A stretch of 64,000 nucleotides of DNA from Piper betle (GCA_033002965.1 JAURVB010000639.1:1-64000); one strand, 5' to 3'; positions 33,650-47,560 are shown, counted from the stretch's first letter. A program made the numbers and translations. The notes: generated from the letters alone by a model not told the origin.

Positions 33650-36600
33650 CCATACTTATCACCGGTGTTATTTAACCTAATTTTGTGAGCTTTATCTCCG
33701 GAAGGGGAACAAAGTTTGTAATATTATCAAATAGTGGGGAAATTATATATAATTATCAAAAAGGATTATATAAGGATTATATTTAGTTTAAAATAAATAA
33801 AAATCTTATTTTTTAAAAAAATATTTTTTTAAATAGGCATGGCCACCACTAGTGCTTGGCGAGCGGCCACGCCCTGGCCATCCTCAACCAAATTTGGCAT
33901 GCAGTGGATGATTATTGGGCAGGTGGCCGCTCACCACAGTTTTAAATTTAAATTGGGGTGGCTAGCTAAGGGTGCCAAGTTTGCCGCCCAAGGTCACATG
34001 GCAGCTAGAATTTAGATGTCGAAGGCCGAGGGTGGCTAGGGCTAGCTAGCAGCAATGGTTAGACCTTCCTCATTATTTTTTTAAAAAAAATTACTAAACT
34101 TAATCTTGAAGGTATTTTTTACAATTTATATTTTTATTTTATTTTTTGTAATTAGGCCTAATTTTCCCATTGTTGGTAATATCTAAAAAATATTCCCCTT
34201 TTTGATAAAAAGCTGTAATTTTGTTCATCTTAAACTTAATTGTTTGTTTTTTTAGTATGCTGCTTGGTAATCAAGTTAAAATTGAGTTCAAAACTAAGTT
34301 ATTTTGCATATACATATAATTTATTATAATATGTAATATGATTTTATTTTTATAGTCTAAAATATCTCATTTCGGTGTAATATTTCTTGTAAAATAAAAT
34401 GAAGCATTAGTTTAGCTTTTGTTGATACTCGAATATTAACTCAAGTTAATGTGGGCTGTTAGATTACAAAGATGGTTGAATTATAAAGATAGTTTTGTCT
34501 TGTTTGAAAAAATGGAGCTATGTGATCAACAAATTGGATGGTAAAATTTACCTCGACCTAATATTCTTCTAAATTTAAGATGAATCTAAACCAACTATAA
34601 TTTAATATTCATAGGTTAAAATTGTTTCCTCAAATAGTTATAAAGTCATCTAACTTTATTGTTTTAGCTATTATTTTCTAAAAAGAACTCAAAATAATTA
34701 TTCTAAATTAGAGTTTTTAAAATAGAATAATAAGAGTTCTAAGTAGAATAATAATAAGTTTTTTTAAAGTCAAATAATAAGAGTTCTAAGTAGAATAATA
34801 ATAAGAGTTTTTAAAATATAATAAGAGTTCTTTAAAATAATCATTTTAAAGAACTCAAGCCTGCACAAGCCTTATTTTTCTTCATTTAGTTCTAAGTAGA
34901 ATAATAAGAGCTAATCTAGCTATTCATGAGGCAACTGAGCTGAGTTGGCTCGCAAGTTGTTGGGAGTCGATTCAGCTTTACTCAAACTCATCAAGGAAAA
35001 TGGCAGAACTTGCTAACTAGGATGAACTCACTTAACTTGAGTAAGGGATTCTCTAATCAGTTATGAGTTATAAAAGAAGTTGGAGTGAATAGATTGGATT
35101 AATTTTAATTTGGAATTCAAGTATGCTCTACTCTAAACTACAATGATTCCCGTTTCTTACCATAAGCCCCCTCCAAATAAGCCCCTCTTTGAGCCTTTCT
35201 ATAATAATGGTCATTTTTAAATTTTATAAAAGAGCGGATATTTGCTCTCTTGTTATAGCATATTTTAACCTTGTAACATCAGGAGAACTTGTGGTCGGCA
35301 AACTAGGAAATGTGGTATTTACTAGCTATACAAAACCAACTTTATGTTAATAGTTGCACTATATAAAAAAATCTCTATTAATAGCTGATGCTTTATTACT
35401 TATTCAACATAACCACTCAGCTGGAATTTAAAATTAGCCGTCAACCGCTCATTATTCCTAAACTCGTTTTTTTTAACCCTAACCCTTAAAACATATACTC
35501 AATTATTCCTTTTTTTCCAAAAAAAAACTTTTCTATTTACCAACTGCGCCACCTTAAAAATTTCTCTTCCAATTCCAAATTACCCGGTGGCCCACAATTA
35601 GTCTCGAGTTTGACAAAACTCAATATTAACCGGTCATTCACAACTTTAGCCAATGGGCCACTACAAATTTGAATTAGAAAAACTCCAACTTAAATAATAA
35701 CAAGTGAGACAATCTCAAGTTTAAATTAAGAAACCAACTTGTACCGGATTGAGAAAGACCTTGGGTCCCATGCATAAACATATCTGATTTATCAATCTTA
35801 TTAATAAAATAGTTCAAAAAGATACTCTAATTAGTATATGATATTCAACCAATCAAGATATAATAAAAATTAGTTAAAGACCGGCACAATGCAGAGTATA
35901 CATTTAAAAATTATTATAATACATTTAAAAATATACAAAATTAATTTCTAAAAATGATACTGTGTTGTTTTTAAATAGATATAATAAATATTTATTTAAT
36001 CTTAACAGAAAATATACTTGGATATAAATATTAAAATTAATTTAAATTTTAATAACTAAAATCTTTGTAAATAAATGGAATTTATTTTTTTAATATTTTT
36101 AATTCGAATGTAATTATATATTAAAATTTTTCTTTATAATAAATAATAATATATTTGTATAAATAAATAAATAAAATCTATACAAAATTAAATTAAGTAT
36201 GTATTATTAAATAACAAACTTTAATACGAGTAGTATAATTATAAATATATTAAAATTTATCAATATTTTTAATATTTTTTATTTAGATAGAATTATACGC
36301 CGACGCTTTTTTAATAAATAATAATAATAATAATAAATTAATTAATTAAATATTAATAAAACCAAAAATCATTTTTAAATAAGAAACAATTACGACATAA
36401 TAAAGGTTGAAACCCGTCAAAGCATGAAAAAAACCACACTTTAATAAAAGGAGGTTGATATAAATAATAAAGGTTGTGCATGGTTCGAAATCTTGATTAG
36501 TAATACGGAATTAATAATTTTAAAATATTTTTGTTTATAAATCTTAGATATTAGAGATATAGTTATTTCTTTAAATAGAAGGGAATAAAATTAAGTGTAA

Positions 36601-36690
36601 CTTTGATAACTACTTTTAAATCTCTAAAAATTATTAAAATTTTCTTTAAAAAACACCACTGGCTTTTTCATCAATAATAATAAAATAAAG
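33650..36690. other. AT-rich intergenic DNA
   Basis: No gene recognised. A GGCCACCACTAGTG...GGTGGCCGCTCACCAC segment (33838-33945) has short inverted GGCCACC/GGTGGCC words. A degenerate tandem repeat lies at 34680-34860 and an (AAT)n tract at about 36311-36345. The last 800 bp lead to the sterol gene promoter. Confidence 0.4.
34680..34860. repeat. Degenerate tandem repeat (AATAATAAGAGTTCT units)
   Basis: Four to five copies of AATAATAAGAGTTCTAAGTAG-like or ..AGTTTTTAAA-like units with spacing of about 25-50 bp. No coding sequence. Confidence 0.5.
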
Positions 36691-36701
36691 CCCTTAATGT
36701 T

Positions 36702-36709
36702 TATAAAAG
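36702..36709 (+). promoter_or_regulatory. TATA box of the sterol dehydrogenase/decarboxylase gene
   Basis: TATAAAAG, 166 bp before the ATG at 36875, in an AT-rich promoter that switches to a GC-rich leader. Transcription would start near 36735, giving a leader of about 140 bases. Position-based inference. Confidence 0.5.
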
Positions 36710-36874
36710 GGAAACAAAAAGCCCTCAAGCTCGTAAATAGTTTCTGATTCGGACTCCATCTGCAAATATCAGAACTCTCATAACGTCAACAAACATATTT
36801 CCTCGCCGGAATCTTTTCGTCCGAGCATCCTCCCGCCCAGTTCTCGGTCGTCGCCGGCGGCAGAGACAGTCCCG

Positions 36875-39800
36875 ATGGCGGCGGAGGCGAAGCTGTGCGT
36901 AGTCACCGGCGGGAGGGGCTTCGTCGCCCGGCATTTGGTGGAGATGCTCCTCCGCTCCCGCGATTGGGCCGTCGGGGTCGCCGATTTGGCCCCGGCAATC
37001 GTCCTTGACCCCGCCGAAGAAGTCGGCGTCCTCGGCGACGCCCTCCGCTCCGGACGCGCGCAGTATCTCTCCGCAGATCTCAGGAACAAGGCCCAGGTCG
37101 TTCAAGGTGCCCCCCATCTGCGCTCATCATGCGTTTTCTTGAGAGTTTTCAATACGAAAAAAAATTGATCCTTTTTAGATGAGAGGTGACTGGATGTGTT
37201 AGATTCAAGTGAGGTTTCATGATATGTTTGAAATGGTAGTGGTGGTGGTAGTGCGAATTGCATCTGTTTGTGGTTGATCTGTTAGCTAGCTCTTCAGGTT
37301 TTTGGTTGATGTGATAAAGATTTTTTTTTCCCAATTGGGAGCTGATTTGTGACGGATTTTGGCTAGTTTTATGTAAAGAAGAAAATAGGTTTTATAGAGT
37401 CGGTGGAGTTGGCGACTAGAAAATGGAGCACTTTGTTGTCACATTATGAACAATATATGTTAGCTGCAATTTCATGATTTCGATTAATCTGAAAAAAGCA
37501 AATTTGCCAATGTGTCTGAACGATGTAATTTAGCTGCAATGCCTTAATTTCGGTTAATGTAAAAAAGAAAACATCTTTGCCAATGGGTCGATGATTTTGC
37601 TGGATGCATTTTGCTTTTTGCTTGGTTAGTTTTGTGTGTAGAGAAAAGCGAGTTCATGAAGCTGATAGAGTTGGCTTCTAGAAAATGGAGCACTTTGTTG
37701 GTTTATGAATACTGTATATTAGTGCAGATTGTGCTGAGTCTAGACTGTGTATGTCTCAACAGAGTTTATGTAGATTGTATCTTGTTTCCACTTTGGGGTG
37801 TTTGAAATGAATATTTTACCTTATCGGGAAAAAAGCAAAGATTAAAACTATCTTCTTGGCTGTGCAAATTTAAAAATTGACAAAACCATGTCAAATTCTT
37901 ATTTGGACGTGCATTGTGATCAATTTATAACATGCATTCGATTTATTAGTTTCAAGTTTCATTTTGCAGCATTTCAAGGAGCTGAAGCTGTCTTTCACAT
38001 GGCAGCTCCAGATTCATCCATCAACAATTTTCAACTTCACTATTCAGTAAATGTCGAAGGTATCAAGTTTTTTATATTGATAAACTTGGAAAAAGTTTCA
38101 TGTTCTTTCTCTTGAAGTTAATGCTTCCATTTATTTGTAGGAACAAAGAATGTAATTGCTGCTTGTAAAGAATGCAATGTAAGGAGACTCATTTATACGA
38201 GTTCTCCTAGTGTTATATTTGATGGTGTCCATGGAATATTTAATGGAGACGAGTCAATGCCATTTCCAGCGAAGGTTAGAATCCTGTGTTATATTTAGTT
38301 TCTTATGTTTTTGTTGCAGTCACTGTAAATGATTATTCTTTTTTTGGTGATCATGAAATTAGCACAATGATTCCTATTCAGCGACCAAAGCTGAAGCAGA
38401 AGCACTGGTCATCAGAGCAAATGGTGTTGATGGACTTCTAACATGTTGTATTCGTCCCAGTAGTATATTTGGTCCTGGTGATAAACTTATGGTTCCCTCA
38501 CTGGTTGCTGCTGCAAGGGCTGGAAAGTCTAAGGTGAAATTTCATTTCTGTTGACAGGAATCATTGATGGTGATAATACACCCGCTGGTTTATTGCATTA
38601 ACTATTCTTATTTAATAAAGACTGGTGTATTCACTTGCTTGGTTTTGTCTAACTGTCGATACTGATATGGAGGATTATAGTTCTCTGCGGAATATTGCCT
38701 TTTAATGGAACACTCATTTTCAGCAAGGAAACCACAATTTTTTAACTTGATGTTGCACAAGGTTGCTGTGTATAATAGTCAGCTTGCACAAAATGACTTA
38801 TTTTCACTGTCAATGCACATAACTTCACAAACACAAATGTCAATTTCACTAAATATTTCCCTCTTGATCTAGACTCTATTACTTGATATTTTACCTAAGT
38901 ATAATGTGATCTGTCTACTGCTATGAAAATGTTGCCATCTGTAAAGTCATCATGGACGAAATAGTATCATTTTAGCTCGAATTGCCCCATTCTGTTTTTC
39001 TTGCACAACTCTATCAATAAAAGTGGTAATTGATAAAGCATAATATTCTTGCTTTATAGTTTGTTATCATACCTTTATTTACTATGTTATAGTTCATAAT
39101 CGGCGACGGAAACAACATGTATGATTTTACCTATGTTGAGAATGTTGCTCACGGACACGTATGTGCTGAACAAGCTCTTGCTTCTGGAGCACATGGAGTG
39201 GCAGGCCAGGCAAGTTACTCTAAAATATGAAATTAAAACTTGTGATCTTTCTACTGTATTTCAAGTCATAAGCTAGGATTTTTTAATGTGACCTAAACTC
39301 TATTTATTCTAAGTCATTTTCGTTTTTCATGCCTGTGTTATTAGGAGTATATGTGTTATTCATTTTGTTTATGTATATGTAGAGTCATAATATTGTGAGG
39401 CCTGCCTAAAAATATTTTTCAATGCTTACAACGGGGAGAGGGTGGGCTGACTTGGGGAGATCATCCATATGGGAGATACCATTGCACTCACTTACTGTTT
39501 TATATGAAAAGTTTGAACCCCCTTTAATACCTCTAAGCCCTTCAACAATGGTCTTTGATCCAGTTTAACAATCTTATTATGGTAAAATTTATCAAACTTA
39601 AATGAGTTTGTTCCTCTAATTGCATTTAGGTGGAAACTATTGGGTATCACATCTCATGGTGCTCTTTTCATCTGAAGCCTGTCCATAAACCCTGGTGCTT
39701 CTCGGCTATGTGTTTGACCAGACCGAAATTCACATTGTTGGATATTAGGGTAGATCAAAGTGGTATAGTATGTAACATGATCTTCCTTGTCAAGCATGGC

Positions 39801-42800
39801 TGATGACAGCTTGAACATGTCTCCTGCTAAGCCTTGCTCGTGACAGCTTGAACTGCTTGCAATTGGCCAAACATGGCTGAAGTTGGCCATTTTTGGTTGG
39901 TGCTGCCAGCTGTGGCCTGGGCAGCCAGATTTGGCCACCCCAGGCCAGTCGTCGCCGTTGTCAGTCACTTCTTGCTGGCAGCAAAAAGGTTTTTTTGGAT
40001 GTTTTTAGTTGAATTGAAACAAAAATTGTTGCTTTGAAAAGTTCTGAAGATGTTTCTCTTCACTTGTGCTTCCAATGCTCCCCTTAACGTGGACCTTCTT
40101 TTCCCATCTTTTAAATTGCTACTTTTCTCCACTCCTTTCCCTGTCAATGACTTTGAAATGAATCCTAGTTGACTTTGCAAGAGCTTTCCAGTTGAGTATG
40201 AGTCCAGGGTCTTGAGGGATGATATTAACCTGACCAATGACAAAAGATTTTTCTAACATTCCTTGGAGGTACGAAGTGCTTCCTAGCTGCTAAATGTTTT
40301 CAAAGGAAAAGGTACTAAAATTTTCTTAAAATATTATGTGCCGACTGTGATTCTCCCTCAGCTTGGCCTACTGATTCTACAGGGCGCTATAGAGGCTAGC
40401 TACTTATGGAACACTTGGATTCCTTGAAAAATGTGTAGTCCTTAAGATACTCTTGTCTGCATTGTCCTAATATTAGTGTTCAATCAAATTAAATTAGCTT
40501 CTATATTGTTCCTATGCAATTATTATTTGTCTTGCAATGTCACCCTTTGAGCTACATGAAATGCACGTGAACATGCAGAGTAATTCCTCCTTCCATCAAG
40601 GACTGTTAAGAGTCATGTTTTGGTATGCTGTAATGATGATTTTCATGTTGATTTCATTTACTATTGTGGTTTCTATGCAGGCATTTTTTATAACTAATAT
40701 GGAACCAATAAAATTCTGGGAATTCATGTCTCTGATCCTTGAAGGGCTTGGTTATGAGAGGTAATGCCAGGCCTTAACTCGACTGTTGACTGATAACTTA
40801 TGTGATGATGATGTTGTTAAAAATTCATCTCATTTTCCCCTGGGTTGTGTGACTGGAATTGTATCCTGCACATAAAATTGCTAGTTTGTTTTGACATGGT
40901 TTTATTTGTAGTGTGAAAGCAAACATATGGTGATATCATACTTGTGCCAACGGCAGCAGGTAGAGTTGGTACAGGGTGGTAATGGTGATGATACATATTG
41001 GATCTCCTACTTGTATTGTTATTCCATATTATTTATGGTATAACACTAGCCATGAAATTCTTCAGTGAAGCCATTTTCTTCTTTTCAGACCAAAGTTGAA
41101 AATTCCTGCCTCTGTTGTCATGCCTATTGCACACCTTGTTGAGTGGATCTATAAAGCACTATCTCGATATGGGATGCCTGTTCCTCAACTGACACCTTCT
41201 CGGATAAGACTTCTTTCATGCAACAGAACTTTCAGCTGTTCAAAGGCCAAGGAAAAGCTTGGCTATATGCCCATTGTACCATTGCAGGTTAGTGACAGCT
41301 GAAATAAGTTATTTCTTGTAGATAAGATAACTGATAATGATGTTAGTTTTCAATTATTATTTTGCATGTTAGTAAGTACAGTTCCATCATACATCAGATT
41401 ATATAAGGCGCCTGCCAGAAATTCCTTTTTCAAAAATTGTTGATTTTCATTATTAGCTTTGTGATTAAAAGTATTCATGAACTTGTAAATTTCAGCAGTT
41501 GGATAAATTTTTTTTCATTTTTCTAATTTCTGAAGTTAAAAGGGTATGAAATATCTTTCTAGAGTTTTTTGCTAGAAATTTAGAAATTGTGCTTAATTTT
41601 GAAATCCTTTTGATATGAATTTGAGATATTTTTGTGCTTGATAACAAAGGTGTCTGGCTTATTGAGTCTATTCTAGCTTGAAGTTTTTGATTCATATTAT
41701 TGGCATTATGCTCAGGTATTAATTGGTGCATCCGGTTCATGTTCACTATGTAGGATGGTATTAAGAGAACAGTAGATTCCTTCTCAAATCTGAGAGCTGA
41801 AATGCACATTTCAAAAAATACTGGTCCATCTAAAGCTTCAAGATTTCTTGGAAATGGAAAATGTAGCAACTTACCCCTTGTTGTCATTAATCTTTTTACT
41901 CATCCCTGAGATCAGTATTTACTTTAACTAATGCACTTGATTTATGTTTGAAGTGGCAGACACACTTCTTTGGAGAGACAAAAGACAGACCCTCAGTACA
42001 CTAGTTGTCTTGGTAGCTTTTTATTATTACTTCTTTGCATCTGGCTACACTCTTGTTACAGCTATTTCGAAGATTCTAATGTTGGCGGCTCTCTTCTTGT
42101 TCATCCATGGCATCCTTCCTGCAAAAATGTATTGATTATTTTGTTTTATTTTTATTTTTGTTGTATATTACTTATGGAAATTGTTTTTCTCTTTTTATGC
42201 TTGTGGCCGCAACATTGGTGGGATAGGGTATAGTCAAAATGATCATAATGGTGGTAGTGTTGACAAAATATTCATCATACTCTCTGCATAAGGGTACCTA
42301 GAAGACAAGCTGCTATCATTTTTGACTCAAATTACATAGAGTGGCCTGTAGAATGTGTTTTCTAGGTTTGGGCTAGATTAATGATGTTGGAAAACGGCTA
42401 TAGAGTTTGAAAGGGATACACTTGGATCATTATATTTGAAAGAGATACACTTAGATCACTATTGAACGTTTAGTTTACCATTGACTTGTCATTCCAGTCT
42501 TCCAGACCCTGCATCTTTTATGAGAATAAACTCATTTTAAAATTGGTCCTTCTTTAGACACAACTGATAGAGGATAACAAATATTTAGTTTTGCAGATTA
42601 GACTACAAAATTGAGAAACTTTCTGCATCAAGCTTCCAGTTTTCAGTTGAGAAGACACGCTATATTTCTTTCATTTTAGGATCTTCATGGAACTTCATAG
42701 CAGGTTCCCTGATCTCTCTCTGCAAAGGGAATGATTGGTCACTTTTCCTTAAGGTAGAACTCTGCTTCTAGCTGTATATTTCATCTTTTGTTGGTATTCA

Positions 42801-43589
42801 TATTTAATGCTAGGTAAACACACGCTTTTGAACTGTTATCATGACTACTGCAAATTCAGTGAGGTGTACACTCTGTTGGTCATATATACGTCTGACTTTT
42901 TTGATTCAGATATTCTGCTGTCTTTACATTAGCTGTATCAATATCATTGCCTCAGCGTAATTGGCATGAATTGTGTCTTTTCTGCCTTCTTCCTTGATTA
43001 GATCATGTTCAGTATTAACCAGCTTGCAGGTTTTATGCAATATATATGTGTTACTTGGTCGTCCTTTAGACAATAGTTCTCGATTGCTCTGTCTTCGTCT
43101 AACAACACTTCTGCTGCAATTCAATAATGTTTTCTCTTGTATTTTATTAGCAGACTTTTTATTGTATATCCTGCCATCTGCAAATTGTAGCAGTTGTTTG
43201 GTTACCCTTAATATGTGTTCTTAAATGCTATCCTCATTTTACATTTGAGTTGATTCTTAATTCTTTGTGAGCAGGTTGTTATTCCTTTGTTTGTTCTCAG
43301 CTTTCTTGCCAAGGTTGATTTGCATTTGTCATTTGTGCTTGGTGAGTCTTCACTTTGCCTCGTGCTTTATATTTTATTAATGTTAGTATTAAAATAATCT
43401 TCTGGTAGTTCTCATCTCTTTGGTTTTGTTTCAGGAGTTCCTGTTCTGTTTCTGGTTTTCTACATTTACGATAGAAAAGAAAAGGAAATTGATGGTCTCA
43501 TGCTTGAAGCATGTACCTTTGTTTCGAAAATGAAAACTAATTTCCCTAGAAACATCCTTACGGTCAATGAAGCCGCTCCAAAGGGCTAG
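36875..43589 (+). CDS. 3BETAHSD/D: 3beta-hydroxysteroid dehydrogenase/C-4 decarboxylase, reticulon-tailed
   Basis: Twelve exons read through to 561 aa: 36875-37106, 37970-38059, 38141-38274, 38363-38533, 39093-39209, 40681-40760, 41089-41287, 41754-41862, 41954-42128, 42597-42753, 43275-43341, 43435-43589; all phases agree. The N-terminus is an extended SDR NAD-binding fold (VVTGGRGFVARHLV, residues 8-21) with catalytic Y157-X3-K161 (NDSYSATK), the family motifs AVFHMAAPDSSINN and YTSSPSVIFDG, and FIIGDGNN. From about residue 378 a reticulon-type tail follows with hydrophobic hairpins (VVLVAFYYYFFASGYTL, ISKILMLAALFLFIHGI) and a SSWN...GNDW segment. Plant enzymes of this type oxidise and decarboxylate 4-carboxysterols after SMO in ER C-4 demethylation. 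Length fits the family (~560-565 aa). Exon 1 is very GC-rich. Intron 5 has a GC donor (CAG|GCAAGT at 39209/39210). Confidence 0.92.
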
Positions 43590-44630
43590 TTTGGGTTTCT
43601 TTTGTGTAGTTAGTGATAAGACATCTCGAAAATTTCTTATTGGGAAGTATTCTTAAGCTGCTTTTCTGTTTGTTATTTGATGCATACCAAATCAAAATTC
43701 TCTTTGCTGAAGATGTTTGAAGGCAATCAATCAGTTCAATGTCTTGACTTACACTTGGGGAAAAGGCATACGATTTTTATCTTTCATCAGATTTTTCTGG
43801 CCTTTATCTTACTCTGATGGTGTGGGAAGATGTGGAATTTGTTTTGTATTTTATTTCTTATTCTTTCCGAACAAATCTTTGATTCTTTGGTTGCGTGTTG
43901 TGTAGCTTATGTAGTGGATATCTGTAATCCACTGGTTTTGTAACCTAATGAAGACCAGAATTTAGTGTTTATATTTTCATCTGGACTGCTTGTACATGCT
44001 AATTTATGCGGATCTGATCGAAGTTTTAGTCTGACCGCATTGGTGTAGACTCAGGTAAGGGCTTACAGCATTTTGTTGTTTGCTCCTGTGTTTATCATCC
44101 TTTTAATTTGGTCTCTCAAGATAGCTTCAATATAATGATTCTCGACTGTTAGCGATTTGTGTTGAAGATCACGAATTATTCATTTTCTATACAGCTTTGA
44201 AAGAAAAAGCTATGCATTTTATATACACCTTTTTTGTTGGCAACGTATACTCACTTTAAAATTGAATCAATAAATTTCAGAGCTCGAAAGTATTATTCTA
44301 TGAATAGATTGTTCCTTATTTCCTCTACTGTGGACCTTTCTATCATGCTGTATGGAATGCTGTTAATATGCCATATGTAATGTTTTTTATTATTTCCACG
44401 CACCGTGTATATTGTGAGCGCGCCAAAGCCCACAGTTGTAGATTGAGGAATAGACAAAGCAGTAATTTATGGGTATTCTTGAGATTCCCTGGAAACCCAA
44501 TTGAACCGATATCTCCTCCACTGGGTGGCAAAAATTCGAAATTTTGTAAATTTTTGTTACAATTTTTGCAAATTTTTACTGAAATTTCTTAGTCCAATTA
44601 AGTATGCCCATGCGTATTTCTATGCACGCG
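43590..44630. other. 3' flank of the sterol gene
   Basis: Contains the likely 3' UTR (ordinary AT-rich sequence) and then intergenic DNA. The frames at 43717-43905 and 44368-44592 show no recognised motif. Confidence 0.4.
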
Positions 44631-44638
44631 TTGGTACG

Positions 44639-45218
44639 TAGGGGTGGCGGTCGGTCAATCGGATGACCGTTATGATATTACCATGTCGTTCACTTAACCT
44701 TGGGCAAAAAATTAGTCATATAAAGTCAAAATTTTTGATTAAGTCTTTTATAGTCAAACACTGATCGAAATTTGGTAAATATAAAAATTATTTTTTTCTT
44801 ATATTTATTAAATTAACTAATCATTTTTTCATTATAAATATTAATTTTTTCACAAATAATTAATATTTTATTTATATGCTATCTTTTTTTTCTTAGTTTT
44901 TCTCGTGTCAATTAACATAAAAATTAAAGTTATTTTTTAATATAAATATTTCAATAAAAAATATTATATTACAATAGAAAATTTCAAAAAATAGATAATG
45001 TACTTTAAATTTAATAATTATCAATGATAATTTAATAATAAACTTAAAAAATATCATATATGTCATTAATTTATAATTTTTATTAGTCAATTATTCGGTT
45101 AGACAAAATAATATGCTATGGCTTATTTTTATTCGGTCATTAATTAGTCGGTCAAATTCAATTGGACACACGTTGGACACGATCGGATACGTTCATTCCT
45201 CATCGATGCCCACCCCTA
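44639..45218. mobile_element. Non-autonomous hAT-type element (580 bp) with 8-bp target duplication
   Basis: Left end TAGGGGTGG at 44639, right end CCACCCCTA at 45218: terminal inverted repeats whose outer nine bases pair perfectly, with partial pairing beyond. Flanks are TTGGTACG (44631-44638) and TTGGTACA (45219-45226), an 8-bp target duplication with one difference. TAGGGGTGG ends plus an 8-bp duplication are typical of hAT. The AT-rich interior encodes no transposase. Confidence 0.85.
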
Positions 45219-45226
45219 TTGGTACA

Positions 45227-46179
45227 TCCGTCTCGAGACTGAACGACAGAATACTTTTGAGTAATTATTTCAGGAGAGTGTGCGATGAAGAAGAGGTAAT
45301 TGATGGGAAAGAAGAGTGATGATCAGATTAAAGAGTTCCGAGTGGGGTCGGATGATGACTATTTGATATCAGCCAGGCCCATCTCAACCCCCCTCTTATT
45401 TTTGTTGATTGCATGCTCAAATTATAAAGGTCTTTCCTTCAAAAAATATTTATCTTTTTATTTGATTAAATGAATCTTGTGCATCAAGAAGAAGAAAAAA
45501 GATTTTGTAATAACTGTTTTTTCTTGAAAAAGAGATACTATTTGTTCTACATCGAGGAACTCTAGTATCTTCTACTTATTTTTCACTAATGATAGTTTTT
45601 GAACCATTTAACAAAGAAAGATCAAAGAGTTCTGACACTTTTAGAATTACATAAGAATTGTGATTTAGAATCCTCTAATTAAAATACCTCTTGTTATATC
45701 AAATATCAAATTAAGCTTACTTGCCAACATGTTTTTTAAAGTCAAGAGAAATGGGATTTCGTGTATATTTGTCATTTTAGCACTCCTGCAGGCTGGCTGG
45801 TGTTTGTTCCACAAAAATTGTATATAAATAAAATTCTATTTGTTTCTTTAAATTTTTTGTCACTAATATTCTTGTACTTGTATATAATGTCTTTCTCTAT
45901 CTCTTCTCACCTCATTTCATCCTTCCCTTATAATATATGCGCATCGTTTCCTTACCAATATACAAGTGTAAGAAAGAATCATGGATGACAACCATTCTAA
46001 AATCGACTAATGTGAGACACGTAGAGAGGAGAACTTGACAAGGTAATTTGATTGTCCGTATTCATTTGTCATGTCATTGGTGATATACTGTAAGTGTAAA
46101 AATATTCATTGATGACTTTGTGTACATTGCGAATTAATAGAAGTTCATGACAAAATGGGTAAACCAATGAATACGTGTG
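45227..46179. other. Intergenic DNA
   Basis: AT-rich, no gene recognised. Confidence 0.35.
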
Positions 46180-47560
46180 TAGTAGCAGATAACAATATTG
46201 ACAATGTAAATTCTAAGCTAGAGGCACCCAACGATAACCTGGGTAGGGAGTGGGGGCCGGAAGACTTTGTGCTTGATTAGGAGATAAAAGATGATGAACC
46301 ATAGGATAGAGTGGAGGAAGTGTTTGTTGACGCCAAACTTATGAGAGTAGTTGACATCAGGGCACTCATTGAGGTTGAGAAGAATTGGGGGAAAGGTATT
46401 TGATCCAATCACGTGGCTGCAAGTTAATATCACAAACGAATGAAATACTATTGAAGGTCTAGAAGAGCCACAAGTTATTACAAAAATTGAAGTGGGGACA
46501 CAATTTAAGTCGATAGATAACCTCATCAAGAGTCATTATGAGATACAAAAGGTAGGGGCAAAGAAGATAATATATTCCCCAAAAGTGTGTGGTACATGGG
46601 TGTCTATGGAAAGTTTGAACTACATTTGTAACTAGTTGGGTAACAGTGACCCGTCCTTGTGTGGACCATACATCTTGACAATTCAGTCTGGGAAGAGATC
46701 ATGCAATGGTGACAATATAGTGGATTGTAGCTAATCAGAAGGTGCATTTGATGAGAGTCACAATATCACCCCTAAAAGAATTATGTTATATGTCAACAAG
46801 TAGTAGGGTATAGTCCCTTCATACCGCAAGTGTTTCAATGTTTCAATGCTAAGGAGATTCTAGCAGAGAAAATAGAGGGAAACCACAAGACGTTGTTTGC
46901 AGTTCTACGAGCATATGAACAAGAGCTGGCTCAAGTAAACCCGGGTTAACCATTACTGATGTTAATAATCAGTTACATTTGATCTCCGTTACGATTGTCA
47001 TTGATATGTAATGTTTTGTACAATGAATTACCATGATTGTTTGTCACCATTGACTAATATTGGCTGGTGCATTCATCATTAGTTGTTAGAATTTGAAGAT
47101 CCTATATCATTGATGTCATTGTTCACGCATATGCTGGGAGCTTAATGATAGTACCAAGAATGGCTGACATCAAGACCGATGGCGGCGATGAATTCTACTG
47201 TGTCTTCTGAATGTTTGCTCCATGTGTACAAACCTTCCAAAATACGTACTGCTCACTTTTGAGAGTTGATGAGACACACCTATGAAGAAAATACTCACGA
47301 GTTCTTTTGGTGGCATGTACAGTTGATGGGAATAATAAAATGTTGCTCATTGCTACAGCGTTGTTGACAATGAGAAGTATGACACTTGGCACTGGTTTTT
47401 GCAGCTTCTTCAACGGCATGTGCTAACAGACTTTGGGGAGGATGATTACTAGCTCCCAATAATTTTGTCCAACAAGCAAAAGGAGCTCTTCCAGGCAGTT
47501 GAGGATGTGCTCTTGCCGGTCGGACTTCAATGCCACCTTAGACAAGAAGCCCGTTAAGTT
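46180..47560 (+). pseudogene. MuDR-type (MULE) transposase pseudogene
   Basis: Degenerate coding sequence. KIEGNHKTLFAVLRAYEQEL (about 46870-46935) matches the segment before the DDE core. CVQTFQNTYCSLLRVDETHL (near 47225-47285) then KYSRVLLVACTVDGNNKML (near 47285-47345), YSVVDNEKYDTWHWFLQLL and SNKQKELFQAVEDVL form the MULE transposase domain. Lesions: a TGA right after VDETHL, a frameshift near 47355, a TAG after FGEDDY, and the second catalytic Asp replaced by Asn (SNKQKE). The N-terminal part (KIEVGTQFKSIDNLIKSHYE, near 46480) is also readable. No terminal repeats identified. Confidence 0.7.

Noticed and set aside
36725..37117. 130-aa minus-strand frame
   Set aside because: Antisense shadow of the GC-rich first exon of the sterol gene.
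39654..40243. Two minus-strand frames inside intron 5 of the sterol gene
   Set aside because: No recognisable domain and no splice logic; probably inserted non-coding DNA.
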